DNA of 64,000 bases from Archangium violaceum (lineage in GTDB: Bacteria > Myxococcota > Myxococcia > Myxococcales > Myxococcaceae): NCBI RefSeq assembly GCF_016887565.1, contig NZ_CP069396.1, positions 12,320,001 to 12,384,000 on the forward strand, in the 5' to 3' direction. The translations under genes were made by a program, and so were the position numbers. Positions 47,849-56,126 of this stretch are shown piece after piece (the stretch's first letter is position 1; every line of letters begins with the position of its first letter). The notes beneath the pieces were generated by a model that saw only the letters and a program-made list of their open reading frames with translations, had not been told where the DNA came from and did no database searches.

Positions 47849-47990
47849 GAAGCGCCCGCCCGGAGAGGCCATACACGCACGTTCTGTTGGTTCGAATCCA
47901 ACTCCCGGCACTCCACGCCGGGATAGCCAAATGGTAAAGGCACTCGACTCTTCATCGAGCAACTCGACGGCTTCCCCACTCGGGCGCTTC
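47849..47990 (+). tRNA. Circularly permuted tRNA-like gene, Lys-type anticodon CTT
   Basis: The 3' half comes first: T-stem GTTGG/CCAAC around TTCGAAT (47886-47902), then acceptor strand TCCCGGC (47903-47909). After a 7-nt loop (ACTCCAC) comes the 5' half: acceptor GCCGGGA (47917-47923, perfect 7-bp match), TA, and a D-arm GCC/GGC with GG in the loop. The anticodon stem CTCGA/TCGAG surrounds loop CTCTTCA, giving CTT at 47950-47952. The break falls in the variable region. The unit is enclosed by GAAGCGCCCG (47849-47858) pairing with CGGGCGCTTC (47981-47990) and by motifs at 47860-47880 and 47966-47983 that recur in the next unit. No CCA is encoded next to the acceptor. Position 37 is C, which is unusual. 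Whether a mature tRNA is made is unknown. Confidence 0.65.
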
Positions 47991-48009
47991 ATTTATTCTT
48001 GACGATATT

Positions 48010-48149
48010 CGTGTCTGGCCGAAGAGGCCCTACAAGCACATGGGCTCTCGTGGTCGCCGGTTCGAGTCCGGCCCTCCCGATCCGCTTCACCGGGGGGTAG
48101 CTCAGGGGTAGAGCTCGAGACTGAAAGACGGCTTCCTCACTCGGACACG
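48010..48149 (+). tRNA. Circularly permuted tRNA-like gene, Phe-type anticodon GAA
   Basis: The 3' half comes first: anticodon-stem 3' strand TCTCG (48046-48050), variable TGGTC, T-stem GCCGG/CCGGC around TTCGAGT, then acceptor CCTCCCG (48073-48079). After an 11-nt loop comes the 5' half: acceptor CGGGGGG (48091-48097; six Watson-Crick pairs and one G-U), TA, D-arm GCTC/GAGC, anticodon-stem CGAGA (48116-48120) and CTGAAA with GAA at 48123-48125. The break is in the anticodon loop next to position 37; joining CTGAAA to the C at 48045 restores a normal 7-nt loop. CGTGTCTG (48010-48017) pairs with CGGACACG (48142-48149) outside. Motifs at 48019-48039 and 48127-48144 match those of the first unit. 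Confidence 0.65.
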
Positions 48150-48179
48150 TTCCCTTTTCCCCGGTCCTCTTCCGGTGGC

Positions 48180-48578
48180 ATGCTCGGCCGCATGCCGCCC
48201 CCGGTGCGAATCCTGCGACTGGACCACGTGCAGCTCACCGTTCCCAAGGGAATGGAAGATGCCGCGCGAGCCTTCTACCGCGACACCCTCGGCATGACCG
48301 AGGTCATGAAGCCGGAGGCCCTGAAGGGGCGCGGAGGCTTCTGGCTCCAGCTCCCCGGTGCCCAGGTTCACATCGGCACCGAGGAGGGCGTGGAGCGGCT
48401 GCGCACCAAGGCGCATCCCGCTTTCGAGGTGGAGGACCTCGAGGGTGTGCGGCTCGTCCTCGAACGAGCGGGTCTCACCCTCCAGGACGGCATTCCCATT
48501 CCCGGAATGCGGCGCTTCGAGTGCCGGGACCCCTTCGGCAACCGGCTGGAGTTCCTCCAGATGACTCCGGAGGAATAG
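48180..48578 (+). CDS. Glyoxalase/VOC-superfamily protein
   Basis: 132 residues; an ATG four codons on (48192) could also be the start. The single VOC module has LRLDHVQLTVPKGMEDAA, FYRDTLGMTEV, FWLQLPGAQVHIGTEE and the end FECRDPFGNRLEFLQ with the typical metal-ligand Glu. VOC proteins bind divalent metals and act as lyases, dioxygenases or resistance proteins, usually as dimers. Nothing in the context indicates the substrate. The gene begins 30 bases after the second tRNA-like unit. Confidence 0.85.
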   Translation: MLGRMPPPVRILRLDHVQLTVPKGMEDAARAFYRDTLGMTEVMKPEALKGRGGFWLQLPGAQVHIGTEEGVERLRTKAHPAFEVEDLEGVRLVLERAGLTLQDGIPIPGMRRFECRDPFGNRLEFLQMTPEE

Positions 48579-48608
48579 TCCTTCCAACCGCGCCTCGCCG
48601 GTAACGCC

Positions 48609-51600
48609 TCACGCCCGCGAGGTGCTGCCTCCCAGCGCGGGTCCGCAACGGTCCAGTTCCCGGAGCGCCTCTCGCAGGTCCGACGAAGCCGCCTCCGGTG
48701 GAGCGCTCCGGGCCCGGGTCACGCGCCGCCGCGCCTCCGTCAGGGCCCGCCCGCGCTCGTCGCTCTCCGCGGGAGCCCACTGGGCCACCGCCAGGTCCAG
48801 CGAGGCCCGCAGCAGCGAGGAGAGCTCGCGCAGCACGGCGTCCCCCTGGAGCTCGGGAGCCGCCTCCAGCGATTCGAAGTCCTCGCGGGCGCCCACGAGG
48901 TCTCCGAGCACGGCTCGCACCGAGGCGAGGTGCGCGGTGAAGCGCAGCGCGTGCCAGCGGGACACCCGCTCCAGGATGCAGATGGACTCCGACAGGCCGG
49001 CACGCGCGGCCTCCAGCGCCCCGAGCGCCACCAGGGCCCGGCCGAGCTCGCCCAGCGCGACGCCCTCCAGCATGCGCATGCCGAGCTGCCGGCCAATGCG
49101 CACGGCCACCTCCAGGTGCTCACGGGCTTCCGCCGCCCGGCCCGCGTCGAGCAGGAAGCAGCCCAGGTTCACCCGGGCCAGCGCCTGCCCCGCCCGGTCC
49201 CCCACGCGCGAGGCCTTGTCCAGCGCCTCGTCCAGCAGGACCACCGCCTCCGCCGTGCTCCCGCTCTCGCCCATCGCCATGGCGTAGTTGGTGAGGAAGC
49301 CCACCTCGAAGGCCACGTCTCCCACGGCGCGGAACAGCTCCAGCGCGGTGCGCAGGTACGGCAGCGCCGCTCCAGCTCCGTGCCGCCCCAGCTCCAGGAT
49401 GCCGAGGTTGCCCACCGCGTACGCGTCCAGCCACCGGTCCCCCTCCGAGGGCAGCTCCTTCGCATCCTGGACCAGAGCCCAGGCCGAGCCCGTGTCCCCC
49501 TCGTCGCGGGCCACGATGCCCAGGTCCACCAGCACGCGCTTCTCCCGGTCCACCGCGCCGAGCGCCTGGAACGTGGACCGGGCCGCCTCCAGGTCCCTCC
49601 GGGCCGCCGCGAGCTGGCCCGCCCCATGGTGCGTCCGGCCCCGCACCGCGAGCGCCTCGGCCCGCAGCAGCGGCTCCACCTCCACGTTCGCCGACAGCTC
49701 CAGCGCCCGGTCCAGCCGCGACAGCGTGATGCCGACAGGGCCTCGGGCCGTCACGTCCGGCTCCAGCGCCACCAGCACGCCCAGCGCCCGCTCCAGGGCG
49801 CTCGCCGCCACGGGCACCACCGCCAGCGCGTTGTCACACGCCACCAACAGGTTCTCCCGCTCCAGCGCGAGCCGGCGGAAGGCCACCTCGCCCCCCTCTC
49901 CCCTCATCCGCGCGCTCAACCGGCGGGCCTTGGCCAGGTAGTAGTCCGCGTGGCGCGCCGCCAGCATCCCCCCCTCGCCCCGCTCCGCCAGCCGCGAGGA
50001 GGCGTACTGCTGGATGCTCTCGTACATGCCCAGGCGCAGCTCTCCGGTGAGCCCGTCCGGCGCGTAGGCCCTCAGCAGCGACTTCGAGCGCAGCGAGTAG
50101 ATGATCTCCAGCACATCCGGCCCGCCGGGAGGGAACATGAGCACCGACTCGGCCGCCCGCAGCGTGAAGCCTCCCCGGAACATCGAGCACTGGGCCAGGG
50201 CCGCCCGCTCCGTCGGCTCCAGCAGGTTCCACGACCAGTCGATGGCGCCCCACAGCGTGCACTGCCGCGCCGAGCCGTCGCGACGCCCTCCGCGCAGCAG
50301 CTCGAAGCGGCGGGACAGCCGCTCCTGAATCTGCATCACGCCCAGCAGGTTGGTCCGAGCCGCCGCGAGCTCGATGGCCAGGGGGATGCCATCCAGCTTG
50401 CGCACGATGTCCGCTACCCGCGGCGCATCCGCGTCCGTCAGCTCGAAGCTGCCCCGCACCGCCCGGGTCCGCTGCACGAAGAGGCGCACCGCGTCCGAGC
50501 CCGCCAGCCGCTCCAGGCGCGTCTCCCCTTCCTCCGGCACTTCCAGCGGCTCCAGCTCGATGACCCGCTCCTCGGGGAACAGGAGCGCCTCGCGCGAGGT
50601 GACGAGGAACCTCGCCCGGGGTGCCAGCCCCCGCCAGCGGCCCAGCGTGGCTGGCAGGTGGTGGATGACGTGCTCCACGTTGTCGAGGATGACCAGCACG
50701 TCCCCCCGCCCGGCCAGCGCCCGGCCCAGCCGCTCCGCCGGCTCGCTGACCTCCGCATTGCGCGTCAGCGCGACCCCCAGCGCCTGGCCGACGGCGTGGC
50801 AGATGTCGTCCACCGTCGCCGAGTCCGTCAGCCCGCACATCCACACCCCGCCCGGCCACATGCCCGCGCCGATCTGGAGCTCGCCGAAGCTGGTGGCCAG
50901 CCGGCTCTTTCCCATGCCACCCGGGCCCAGCAGCGTGACGAGCCGGGCTCCCTCGTCGAAGCAGCACCGCAGCAGCGCCAGCTCATCTCTCCGCCCGATG
51001 AGCTCGCTCGTCTCGGCCGGGACGTTGCCGCGCCGCACCCGCTGGACCCGCGGGGCCGCGAAGCGCCGATCCGCCAGCGCCTCGGGCAGCACCTCCACCA
51101 GGGTGACGGCATCCTCGATGCCCTTGAGGTGGTACTCGCCCAGGGGACGCACCACGGGCTGGCCCAACGCCTCCAGCATGCCCTCCACCTGGGCCCAGAC
51201 GGCCCCACTCACCAGCACCTGCCCACCATGGCCCGCGGCCGCCACTCGCGCCGTCACGTTCACCATCCTCCCGAAGTAGTCCGCCCGGCCCGTCCGCGTG
51301 TCGATGCGGCACTCCGGCTCTCCCAGGTGGACGCCCATGCGCACCCGGAGGCCGCGGTGCACCAGCCCGCGCGGGCCTCGCACCTCCGCCGCGTCCGCCT
51401 CGGCGAGCAGCTCCTCCGGCCAGGGCGCATGCAGCAGCTCCTGCTGCGCCAGCAGACACCAGCGCACGGCCTCCACCGCCGAGTCGAAGGCCACCATGAA
51501 GGAGTCGCCCTGCGTCTTCACCTCGTAGCCATTCCCCTCCACCAGCAGGGCGCGCAGCACCCGGTCATGCACGTCCAACGCGGCGCGCATGCCGGAGCTG

Positions 51601-51764
51601 CACCGCTCCCATAGCTGCGTGGAGCCCTGCACGTCCGTGAAGACGAGGGCCACCGTTCCGGTGGGCACCTCGGCGGCCGGACGGGATCGATGCCGAGAGG
51701 AGCCCCCGAAGCCGGAGACCTCGGCGGTGCTGAACGGTGAGAACATTCGCAGGACTCTCCCCAT
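48609..51764 (-). CDS. Class III nucleotide cyclase domain fused to an NB-ARC-type ATPase and TPR repeats
   Basis: 1051 residues from the ATG at 51764. The cyclase homology domain (about 35-215) has VALVFTDVQGSTQLWE and QGDSFMVAF, which provide the two metal-binding Asp, and GRMVNVTARVAAAG with the Asn/Arg transition-state pair. So it is probably active, though ATP versus GTP specificity is not clear. The STAND ATPase follows, with Walker A LLGPGGMGKSRLA, LVILDNVEHV, LVTSREALLF and GIPLAIELAA. The last 400 residues are TPR-like. Cytoplasmic cyclase-ATPase-TPR proteins are common in actinobacteria and myxobacteria as putative regulators. Its domain logic parallels the giant kinase at 11832-15653. 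The signal is unknown. Confidence 0.88.
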   Translation of the reverse strand: MGRVLRMFSPFSTAEVSGFGGSSRHRSRPAAEVPTGTVALVFTDVQGSTQLWERCSSGMRAALDVHDRVLRALLVEGNGYEVKTQGDSFMVAFDSAVEAVRWCLLAQQELLHAPWPEELLAEADAAEVRGPRGLVHRGLRVRMGVHLGEPECRIDTRTGRADYFGRMVNVTARVAAAGHGGQVLVSGAVWAQVEGMLEALGQPVVRPLGEYHLKGIEDAVTLVEVLPEALADRRFAAPRVQRVRRGNVPAETSELIGRRDELALLRCCFDEGARLVTLLGPGGMGKSRLATSFGELQIGAGMWPGGVWMCGLTDSATVDDICHAVGQALGVALTRNAEVSEPAERLGRALAGRGDVLVILDNVEHVIHHLPATLGRWRGLAPRARFLVTSREALLFPEERVIELEPLEVPEEGETRLERLAGSDAVRLFVQRTRAVRGSFELTDADAPRVADIVRKLDGIPLAIELAAARTNLLGVMQIQERLSRRFELLRGGRRDGSARQCTLWGAIDWSWNLLEPTERAALAQCSMFRGGFTLRAAESVLMFPPGGPDVLEIIYSLRSKSLLRAYAPDGLTGELRLGMYESIQQYASSRLAERGEGGMLAARHADYYLAKARRLSARMRGEGGEVAFRRLALERENLLVACDNALAVVPVAASALERALGVLVALEPDVTARGPVGITLSRLDRALELSANVEVEPLLRAEALAVRGRTHHGAGQLAAARRDLEAARSTFQALGAVDREKRVLVDLGIVARDEGDTGSAWALVQDAKELPSEGDRWLDAYAVGNLGILELGRHGAGAALPYLRTALELFRAVGDVAFEVGFLTNYAMAMGESGSTAEAVVLLDEALDKASRVGDRAGQALARVNLGCFLLDAGRAAEAREHLEVAVRIGRQLGMRMLEGVALGELGRALVALGALEAARAGLSESICILERVSRWHALRFTAHLASVRAVLGDLVGAREDFESLEAAPELQGDAVLRELSSLLRASLDLAVAQWAPAESDERGRALTEARRRVTRARSAPPEAASSDLREALRELDRCGPALGGSTSRA

Positions 51765-51982
51765 CACCTGCTCCCTCGTCTCTGTTCATGATGAACGGAG
51801 CGACTGGCGCTGGCGCCCCCCGCGTGCGGCATCCGTGCACCAGCGTACGGAGCGTCCACCTGACGGCTAGCGAGCCAACACCTCCGCACCGCACGAGGAC
51901 GCGCACCTCGGACGACAATCCCTCACGCGAGATCCGCTGACGGTGGAATGCCAGACGGGAAGGCCCCGAGCTCGGCGACCCG

Positions 51983-52756
51983 CTACGGGAGGGCACCGCT
52001 CGAGCCCGGACCGCGGCTCTGGAGCAGATAGAAGACGTAGCCGTAGGACGAGCCATGCCGCGAGTAGAGGGAGATCTCACGCTCCGTCTCGGCGATCGCG
52101 GTGGCGAGGAGCGCGTCCTCGCGCGCCCGTGCGCGAAGCGACTCGATGCGCGCCCGCAGCGGAGCGTAGTACTCGTCCCACCACGCCGACTCCGGCAGGA
52201 CGAAGGTGTCCAGCACCTCGAAGCCGGCCGCGCGCGCGGCGGCGCCGTTGGACGCGATGGTGCCCATGGTGGGGTAGGCCTCGCGCCAGAAGGCGGCGGC
52301 CTTGTCCGGCGGCGAGCCCGTGAGCCATGTCGCCTCGGTGACGGCCATCAGTCCACCGGGACGCAGCAGCGGGCGCCACCGCCGCAGGCCCTCGGCCCAG
52401 CCCAGCAGGTAGATGGCACCCTCGGACCAGAGCAGGTCCACGCTGCCCGGCGCCTCCTCGAGCGCCCCGAAGTCGGCGCACCGCGTGCGGACGAGGTGCC
52501 CCAGTCCCCGTGCCGCGGCCTCGGCCTCCAGCCGCGCCAGGAAGGGCGCATGCAGATCCACGGCGGTGACGCGGGTAGCGAGCTCCTCCGCCAGCACGAG
52601 CGTCTGCCGGCCGGGACCACAGCCGAGGTCGAGCACCTCGGGCGCGGCGGGAAGCAACGGACGGAGCCGGCGAAGCGCCTCGCGGGTGGTGTCGTCACTC
52701 CCAGGCGCCTCTCGGGGCAGGTCCGTGTGCAGCAGCATGAAGGCATCGGCCAGCAT
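51983..52756 (-). CDS. SAM-dependent methyltransferase (class I)
   Basis: 257 residues. Motif I is EVLDLGCGPGRQTLVLAEEL; the acidic residue after strand 2 is in VTAVDLHAPFL; post-I and motif II are in TRCADFGALEEAPGSVDLLW; and LLRPGGLMAVTEATW is motif III. The C-terminal part is aromatic-rich (ESAWWDEYYAPL, YGYVFYLLQ). It is probably a cytoplasmic small-molecule methyltransferase; no substrate can be inferred. The 218 bp upstream of the neighbouring cyclase start (51765-51982) hold nothing recognisable. Confidence 0.82.
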   Translation of the reverse strand: MLADAFMLLHTDLPREAPGSDDTTREALRRLRPLLPAAPEVLDLGCGPGRQTLVLAEELATRVTAVDLHAPFLARLEAEAAARGLGHLVRTRCADFGALEEAPGSVDLLWSEGAIYLLGWAEGLRRWRPLLRPGGLMAVTEATWLTGSPPDKAAAFWREAYPTMGTIASNGAAARAAGFEVLDTFVLPESAWWDEYYAPLRARIESLRARAREDALLATAIAETEREISLYSRHGSSYGYVFYLLQSRGPGSSGALP

Positions 52757-52798
52757 GGGCGGAACCTACCCCGACCGGGGAGGCCAGGTCTCGCGGCC

Positions 52799-53389
52799 TC
52801 AGGCGTGGAGCTTGCGCATCGCTCCGCGTACCGCGAGCGAGCCCGCCATGAGGGAGACGCCACGGGCGAGGATCTCCACGCCCACCACCACGCCCAGGGC
52901 CCACAACGAGGAATAGGGCAGCTGGGCGAAGATGATGGCGCCCAGCGCCACGGACACGATGCCGTAGGCGAAGTCCCACCCCCAGCCGGTGTACCGGTCC
53001 GCGAGCGACGTGATGCTCCGGAAGAGCCCGCTGGCGAAGAAGTACCCCGCCATCAGGAGCGTCAACGCCACCAGCCCGGCACCCGGACGAGCGAGCACCA
53101 GCGCGCCCACCACGAGGGAGAGGATGCCGCCCAACAGGAAGAGCAGGAAGGGGCCTGTCTTTCGGACGCGGAAGGCGTGGACGACCTCGAAGATGCCCGC
53201 CGCCACCAGCATCGCCCCGTAGAAGATGACCGACAGGAAGCTGGTGAGGACGACCGCGCCCAGCGCCACGATGCCGAGCAGGGCAATGAGCAGCCCCATC
53301 ACGAAGGGGCCGCCCCACATGCTCGCCAGCGTCCGTGAGCCACGCGTGTCGTTGATGTCCGAACCGGGATTCGAATCCGAGATGGCCAT
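52799..53389 (-). CDS. HdeD-family membrane protein
   Basis: 196 residues from the ATG at 53389. Six membrane helices are visible in three pairs (VMGLLIALLGIVALGAVVL; GAMLVAAGIFEVVHAF; FLLFLLGGILSLVVGALVL; GYFFASGLFRSI; FAYGIVSVALGAIIF; LWALGVVVGVEILARG), with the typical HdeD polar residues between helices. HdeD-type proteins are linked to acid or envelope stress. The N-terminal 25 residues are hydrophilic. It lies downstream of zwf in the same direction, with 74 bp between. Confidence 0.8.
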   Translation of the reverse strand: MAISDSNPGSDINDTRGSRTLASMWGGPFVMGLLIALLGIVALGAVVLTSFLSVIFYGAMLVAAGIFEVVHAFRVRKTGPFLLFLLGGILSLVVGALVLARPGAGLVALTLLMAGYFFASGLFRSITSLADRYTGWGWDFAYGIVSVALGAIIFAQLPYSSLWALGVVVGVEILARGVSLMAGSLAVRGAMRKLHA

Positions 53390-53463
53390 GACGGAACTCC
53401 GAGGCAGCGGAGGTGCACCTTCAAGCTGGGAGTGCCCCGAAGTCCCGACAAGCGTCCAGGGCG

Positions 53464-54945
53464 TCAATGTACGGCCGTCGGGCCGGGGCCTCGCGCGGCT
53501 TCCTCCTCCTGGGCGAGTCGAGGCTCATCGGTGTGAGCGAGCCCTGGGACCTCCGCCCCTCCCGAGGTGCTCAGCGTGGGGCGCCACCTGCCATGAGGAG
53601 CGATGAGGTCATCGGCCTGGGGCGGGCCCCAGGTACCGGGCTCGTATTCGTACAGCGGCGTGGCGCCGCCCACGATGGGGTCCACCACCCGCCACGCCTC
53701 CTCGACGCTCTCCTGGCGCGCGAAGAGCGAGACATCGCCGCGCATGGCATCGCCGAGCAGCCGCTCGTAGGGCCTCATCGTCCCGCCGGCGTGCTGGATG
53801 GCCACCAGGTCCACGTCCTCGCCCGTCATGTTCCCACCGGGCTTCTTCGCGCGCGCGCCGATGGAGATGCGCACGTCCGGGCCAAGGCGGAAGCGCACCG
53901 AGTTGGGGGAGGCCATGAAGGGCTCCTCGAAGATGGGGCGCGGCGGGTGGTTCAGCTCGACGAACACCTCGGTGGCGTTGGTGGGCAGACACTTGCCCGA
54001 ACGGATGAAGAAGGGCACGTCCGCCCAGCGCCACGAGTCGATGAACAGGCGCACCGCGGCGAACGTCTCCACGTCGGAGGTGGGCGAGACGCCGCGCTCC
54101 CCCCGGTAGCCGCGGAACTGGCCACGCACCACGCTGGCCGGGTCGAGCGAGCGCATGGCCTTGAAGACCCGGGCCTTCTCGTCGCGCAGGTTCTCGGGGT
54201 CCGAGCAGAACGGCGCATCCATGGTCAGCAGCCCGACGATCTGCAGCAGGTGGTTCTGCAGCACGTCCCGGATGGCGCCCACCTCCTCGTAGAAGGCGCC
54301 GCGGCCCTGCACGCCGAAGCTCTCGGCCAGCGTCACCTGCACGCCGCGCACGTGCTGCCGGTTCCAGATGGGCTCCAGGAAGACGTTGGCGAAGCGGAAG
54401 AAGAGCAGGTTCTGCACCGGCTCCTTCCCCAGGAAGTGGTCGATGCGGAAGATGGCGGACTCGGGCAGGAAGCGGTGCAGCGTCTCGTTGAGGGCGCGCG
54501 CGGAGGCCAGGTCCCTCCCGAAGGGCTTCTCCACCACCACCCGCACGCCCTGCCCCAGACAGGTGGAGTGGGACAGTCCCTCCACCACCGTGGCGAAGAG
54601 GCTCGGAGGGATGGCCAGGTAGTGCAGCGGGCGCTTCGCTCCACCGAGCGCCTCGCGGACGCGGTCGAAGGTCTTCGGGTCGCGGTAGTCCCCATCCACG
54701 TAGCGCAGCAACTGACTCAGGTGCTGGAAGGCGGCCTCGTCGAATCCACCGTGAGCCCGGATGCTGTCGCGCGCCCGCTCGCGCAGCTGCTCCAGTCCCC
54801 AGCCCGCCTTGGCCACGCCGATGATGGGAATCGCCAGCCGGTGGCGGACCACCAGCGCCTGCAGGGCGGGAAATATCTGCTTGTACGCCAGGTCTCCGGT
54901 GGCTCCGAAGAAGACGAGGGCATCCGAAACGGGCACATCCGCCAT
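53464..54945 (-). CDS. zwf: Glucose-6-phosphate 1-dehydrogenase
   Basis: 493 residues, normal length. The nucleotide-binding loop is [28 protein letters not shown] and the active-site motif [20 protein letters not shown] follow, with the catalytic His. [10 protein letters not shown] and [18 protein letters not shown] complete the family pattern. It oxidises glucose-6-phosphate to 6-phosphogluconolactone with NADP+, the entry to the oxidative pentose-phosphate pathway. It begins 3 bases after gnd, whose product acts two steps later. The C-terminal 40 residues are extended and hydrophilic. Confidence 0.95.
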   Translation of the reverse strand: MADVPVSDALVFFGATGDLAYKQIFPALQALVVRHRLAIPIIGVAKAGWGLEQLRERARDSIRAHGGFDEAAFQHLSQLLRYVDGDYRDPKTFDRVREALGGAKRPLHYLAIPPSLFATVVEGLSHSTCLGQGVRVVVEKPFGRDLASARALNETLHRFLPESAIFRIDHFLGKEPVQNLLFFRFANVFLEPIWNRQHVRGVQVTLAESFGVQGRGAFYEEVGAIRDVLQNHLLQIVGLLTMDAPFCSDPENLRDEKARVFKAMRSLDPASVVRGQFRGYRGERGVSPTSDVETFAAVRLFIDSWRWADVPFFIRSGKCLPTNATEVFVELNHPPRPIFEEPFMASPNSVRFRLGPDVRISIGARAKKPGGNMTGEDVDLVAIQHAGGTMRPYERLLGDAMRGDVSLFARQESVEEAWRVVDPIVGGATPLYEYEPGTWGPPQADDLIAPHGRWRPTLSTSGGAEVPGLAHTDEPRLAQEEEAARGPGPTAVH

Positions 54946-54948
54946 GAC

Positions 54949-55965
54949 TCACCCTCCCTTCTTCTCCTGGTGACCGCCGAACGCGTGGCGCATGGCGGAC
55001 AACAGCTTGTCGGCGAAGTCGCCCTGCCCCCGGCTGCCGAATCGTTGGAAGAGGGCGCTGCCGAGCACGGGCGCGGGCACGCCCTCGTCGACGGCCGCCG
55101 CCAGGGTCCACCGCCCCTCGCCGGAGTCGGAGACCTGGCCGGAGAACCCGCTCAGCTCGGGGTCGCCGCGCAGCGCCTGCGTGGTGAGGTCCAACAGCCA
55201 GGAGCCGACGACACTGCCCCGCCGCCACAGCTCGGCCACCTCGGGCAGGTCGAGCTCGTACAGGAACTCCTCGGGGTTGCGCAGCGGCGTCGTCTCCGCG
55301 TCCGCGTCGTGCCGGTGCTTGCCGACGTTGGCGTGGCGCAGGATGTTGAACCCCTCGGCGTAGGCGGCCATGAGGCCGTACTCGATGCCGTTGTGCACCA
55401 TCTTCACGAAGTGGCCCGCGCCATTCGGCCCGCAGTGCAGCCAGCCCTGCTCGGCGGGGGACGGTGGGCCCTCGCGGCCCGGCGTACGCGGCGCGGAGAG
55501 GACTCCGGGGGCCAGCGCGGCGAAGATGGGCTCCAGCCCGCGAACCTGCTCCGGCTCTCCGCCAATCATCAGGCAATAGCCCCGCTCCCGCCCCCACACT
55601 CCACCGCTCACGCCTACGTCCACGTAGTGCAGTCCCCGCGGACGCAGCTCCGCCGCGCGGCGCAGGTCATCGCGGTAGTACGAATTGCCGCCGTCGATGA
55701 CGGTGTCCCCGGCGTCGAGCAGCGGCACCAGCCTCGCCAGCGTGCCATCCACCACGGCCGCGGGCAGCATCAGCCACACCCTGCGCGGAGCGGGGAGCCG
55801 CCGTACCAGCTCCTCCAGCGAGAAGGCGCCCACCGCTCCCTGCCCCTGGAGCTCCTCGACGGCCCGCCGGTTCAAGTCATGGACGACGCACCGGTGCCCC
55901 CCGTCGAGCAACCGGCGCACCATGGAGGCCCCCATCCGTCCGAGCCCGATCATCCCCAGGTCCAT
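54949..55965 (-). CDS. gnd: 6-phosphogluconate dehydrogenase, decarboxylating (short form)
   Basis: 338 residues from the ATG at 55965. The Rossmann motif is [16 protein letters not shown]; substrate motifs are [11 protein letters not shown] and the catalytic block [23 protein letters not shown], with the Lys and Asn expected. The length is that of the shorter, YqeC/GntZ-like class rather than the 470-residue E. coli type. It converts 6-phosphogluconate to ribulose-5-phosphate and CO2, making NAD(P)H. It is co-transcribed with zwf and divergent from the GH15 gene. Confidence 0.92.
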   Translation of the reverse strand: MDLGMIGLGRMGASMVRRLLDGGHRCVVHDLNRRAVEELQGQGAVGAFSLEELVRRLPAPRRVWLMLPAAVVDGTLARLVPLLDAGDTVIDGGNSYYRDDLRRAAELRPRGLHYVDVGVSGGVWGRERGYCLMIGGEPEQVRGLEPIFAALAPGVLSAPRTPGREGPPSPAEQGWLHCGPNGAGHFVKMVHNGIEYGLMAAYAEGFNILRHANVGKHRHDADAETTPLRNPEEFLYELDLPEVAELWRRGSVVGSWLLDLTTQALRGDPELSGFSGQVSDSGEGRWTLAAAVDEGVPAPVLGSALFQRFGSRGQGDFADKLLSAMRHAFGGHQEKKGG

Positions 55966-56126
55966 GTCCTCCACTCCTCCACGCGAGCCAGGGAGGGCCC
56001 GGCTGCCCGTCCGCGTTCCCATCCCGGGTGCTCGCACGACACACGGGTGACCACGCTCAACCTGTGCACCCTGGCCGGGCTTGCCCGCTTGTGTCGTGAC
56101 GCTCGGAGCCCCACCTTCCAAGGGAC

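Larger units (their letters stand above)
47795..48179 (+). other. Non-coding region with two permuted tRNA-like units
   Basis: This 385-bp gap between the ChaN-like gene and a VOC gene holds no credible protein gene. Most of it is occupied by two homologous units (47849-47990 and 48010-48149). The first 54 bases and the last 30 hold nothing recognisable; there is no clear promoter or terminator. Transcription is probably in the plus direction because the tRNA-like halves read that way. Read-through from the upstream gene is possible. Confidence 0.6.

Noticed and set aside
47881-47916. A tRNA 3' end left by integrative-element insertion (attachment-site remnant)
   Set aside because: The matching 5' half with a perfect acceptor partner lies directly downstream, a second unit has the same arrangement, and no integrase is nearby.
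47713-47979. A minus-strand 88-codon frame across the tRNA-like region
   Set aside because: It overlaps the ChaN-like gene and the tRNA-like sequence and has no homology features.
47849-48149. A known small self-cleaving ribozyme (hammerhead, hairpin) or a permuted tmRNA
   Set aside because: The hammerhead core and the hairpin-ribozyme loop sequences are absent, and there is no tag reading frame. I could not test other ribozyme classes without a covariance search.
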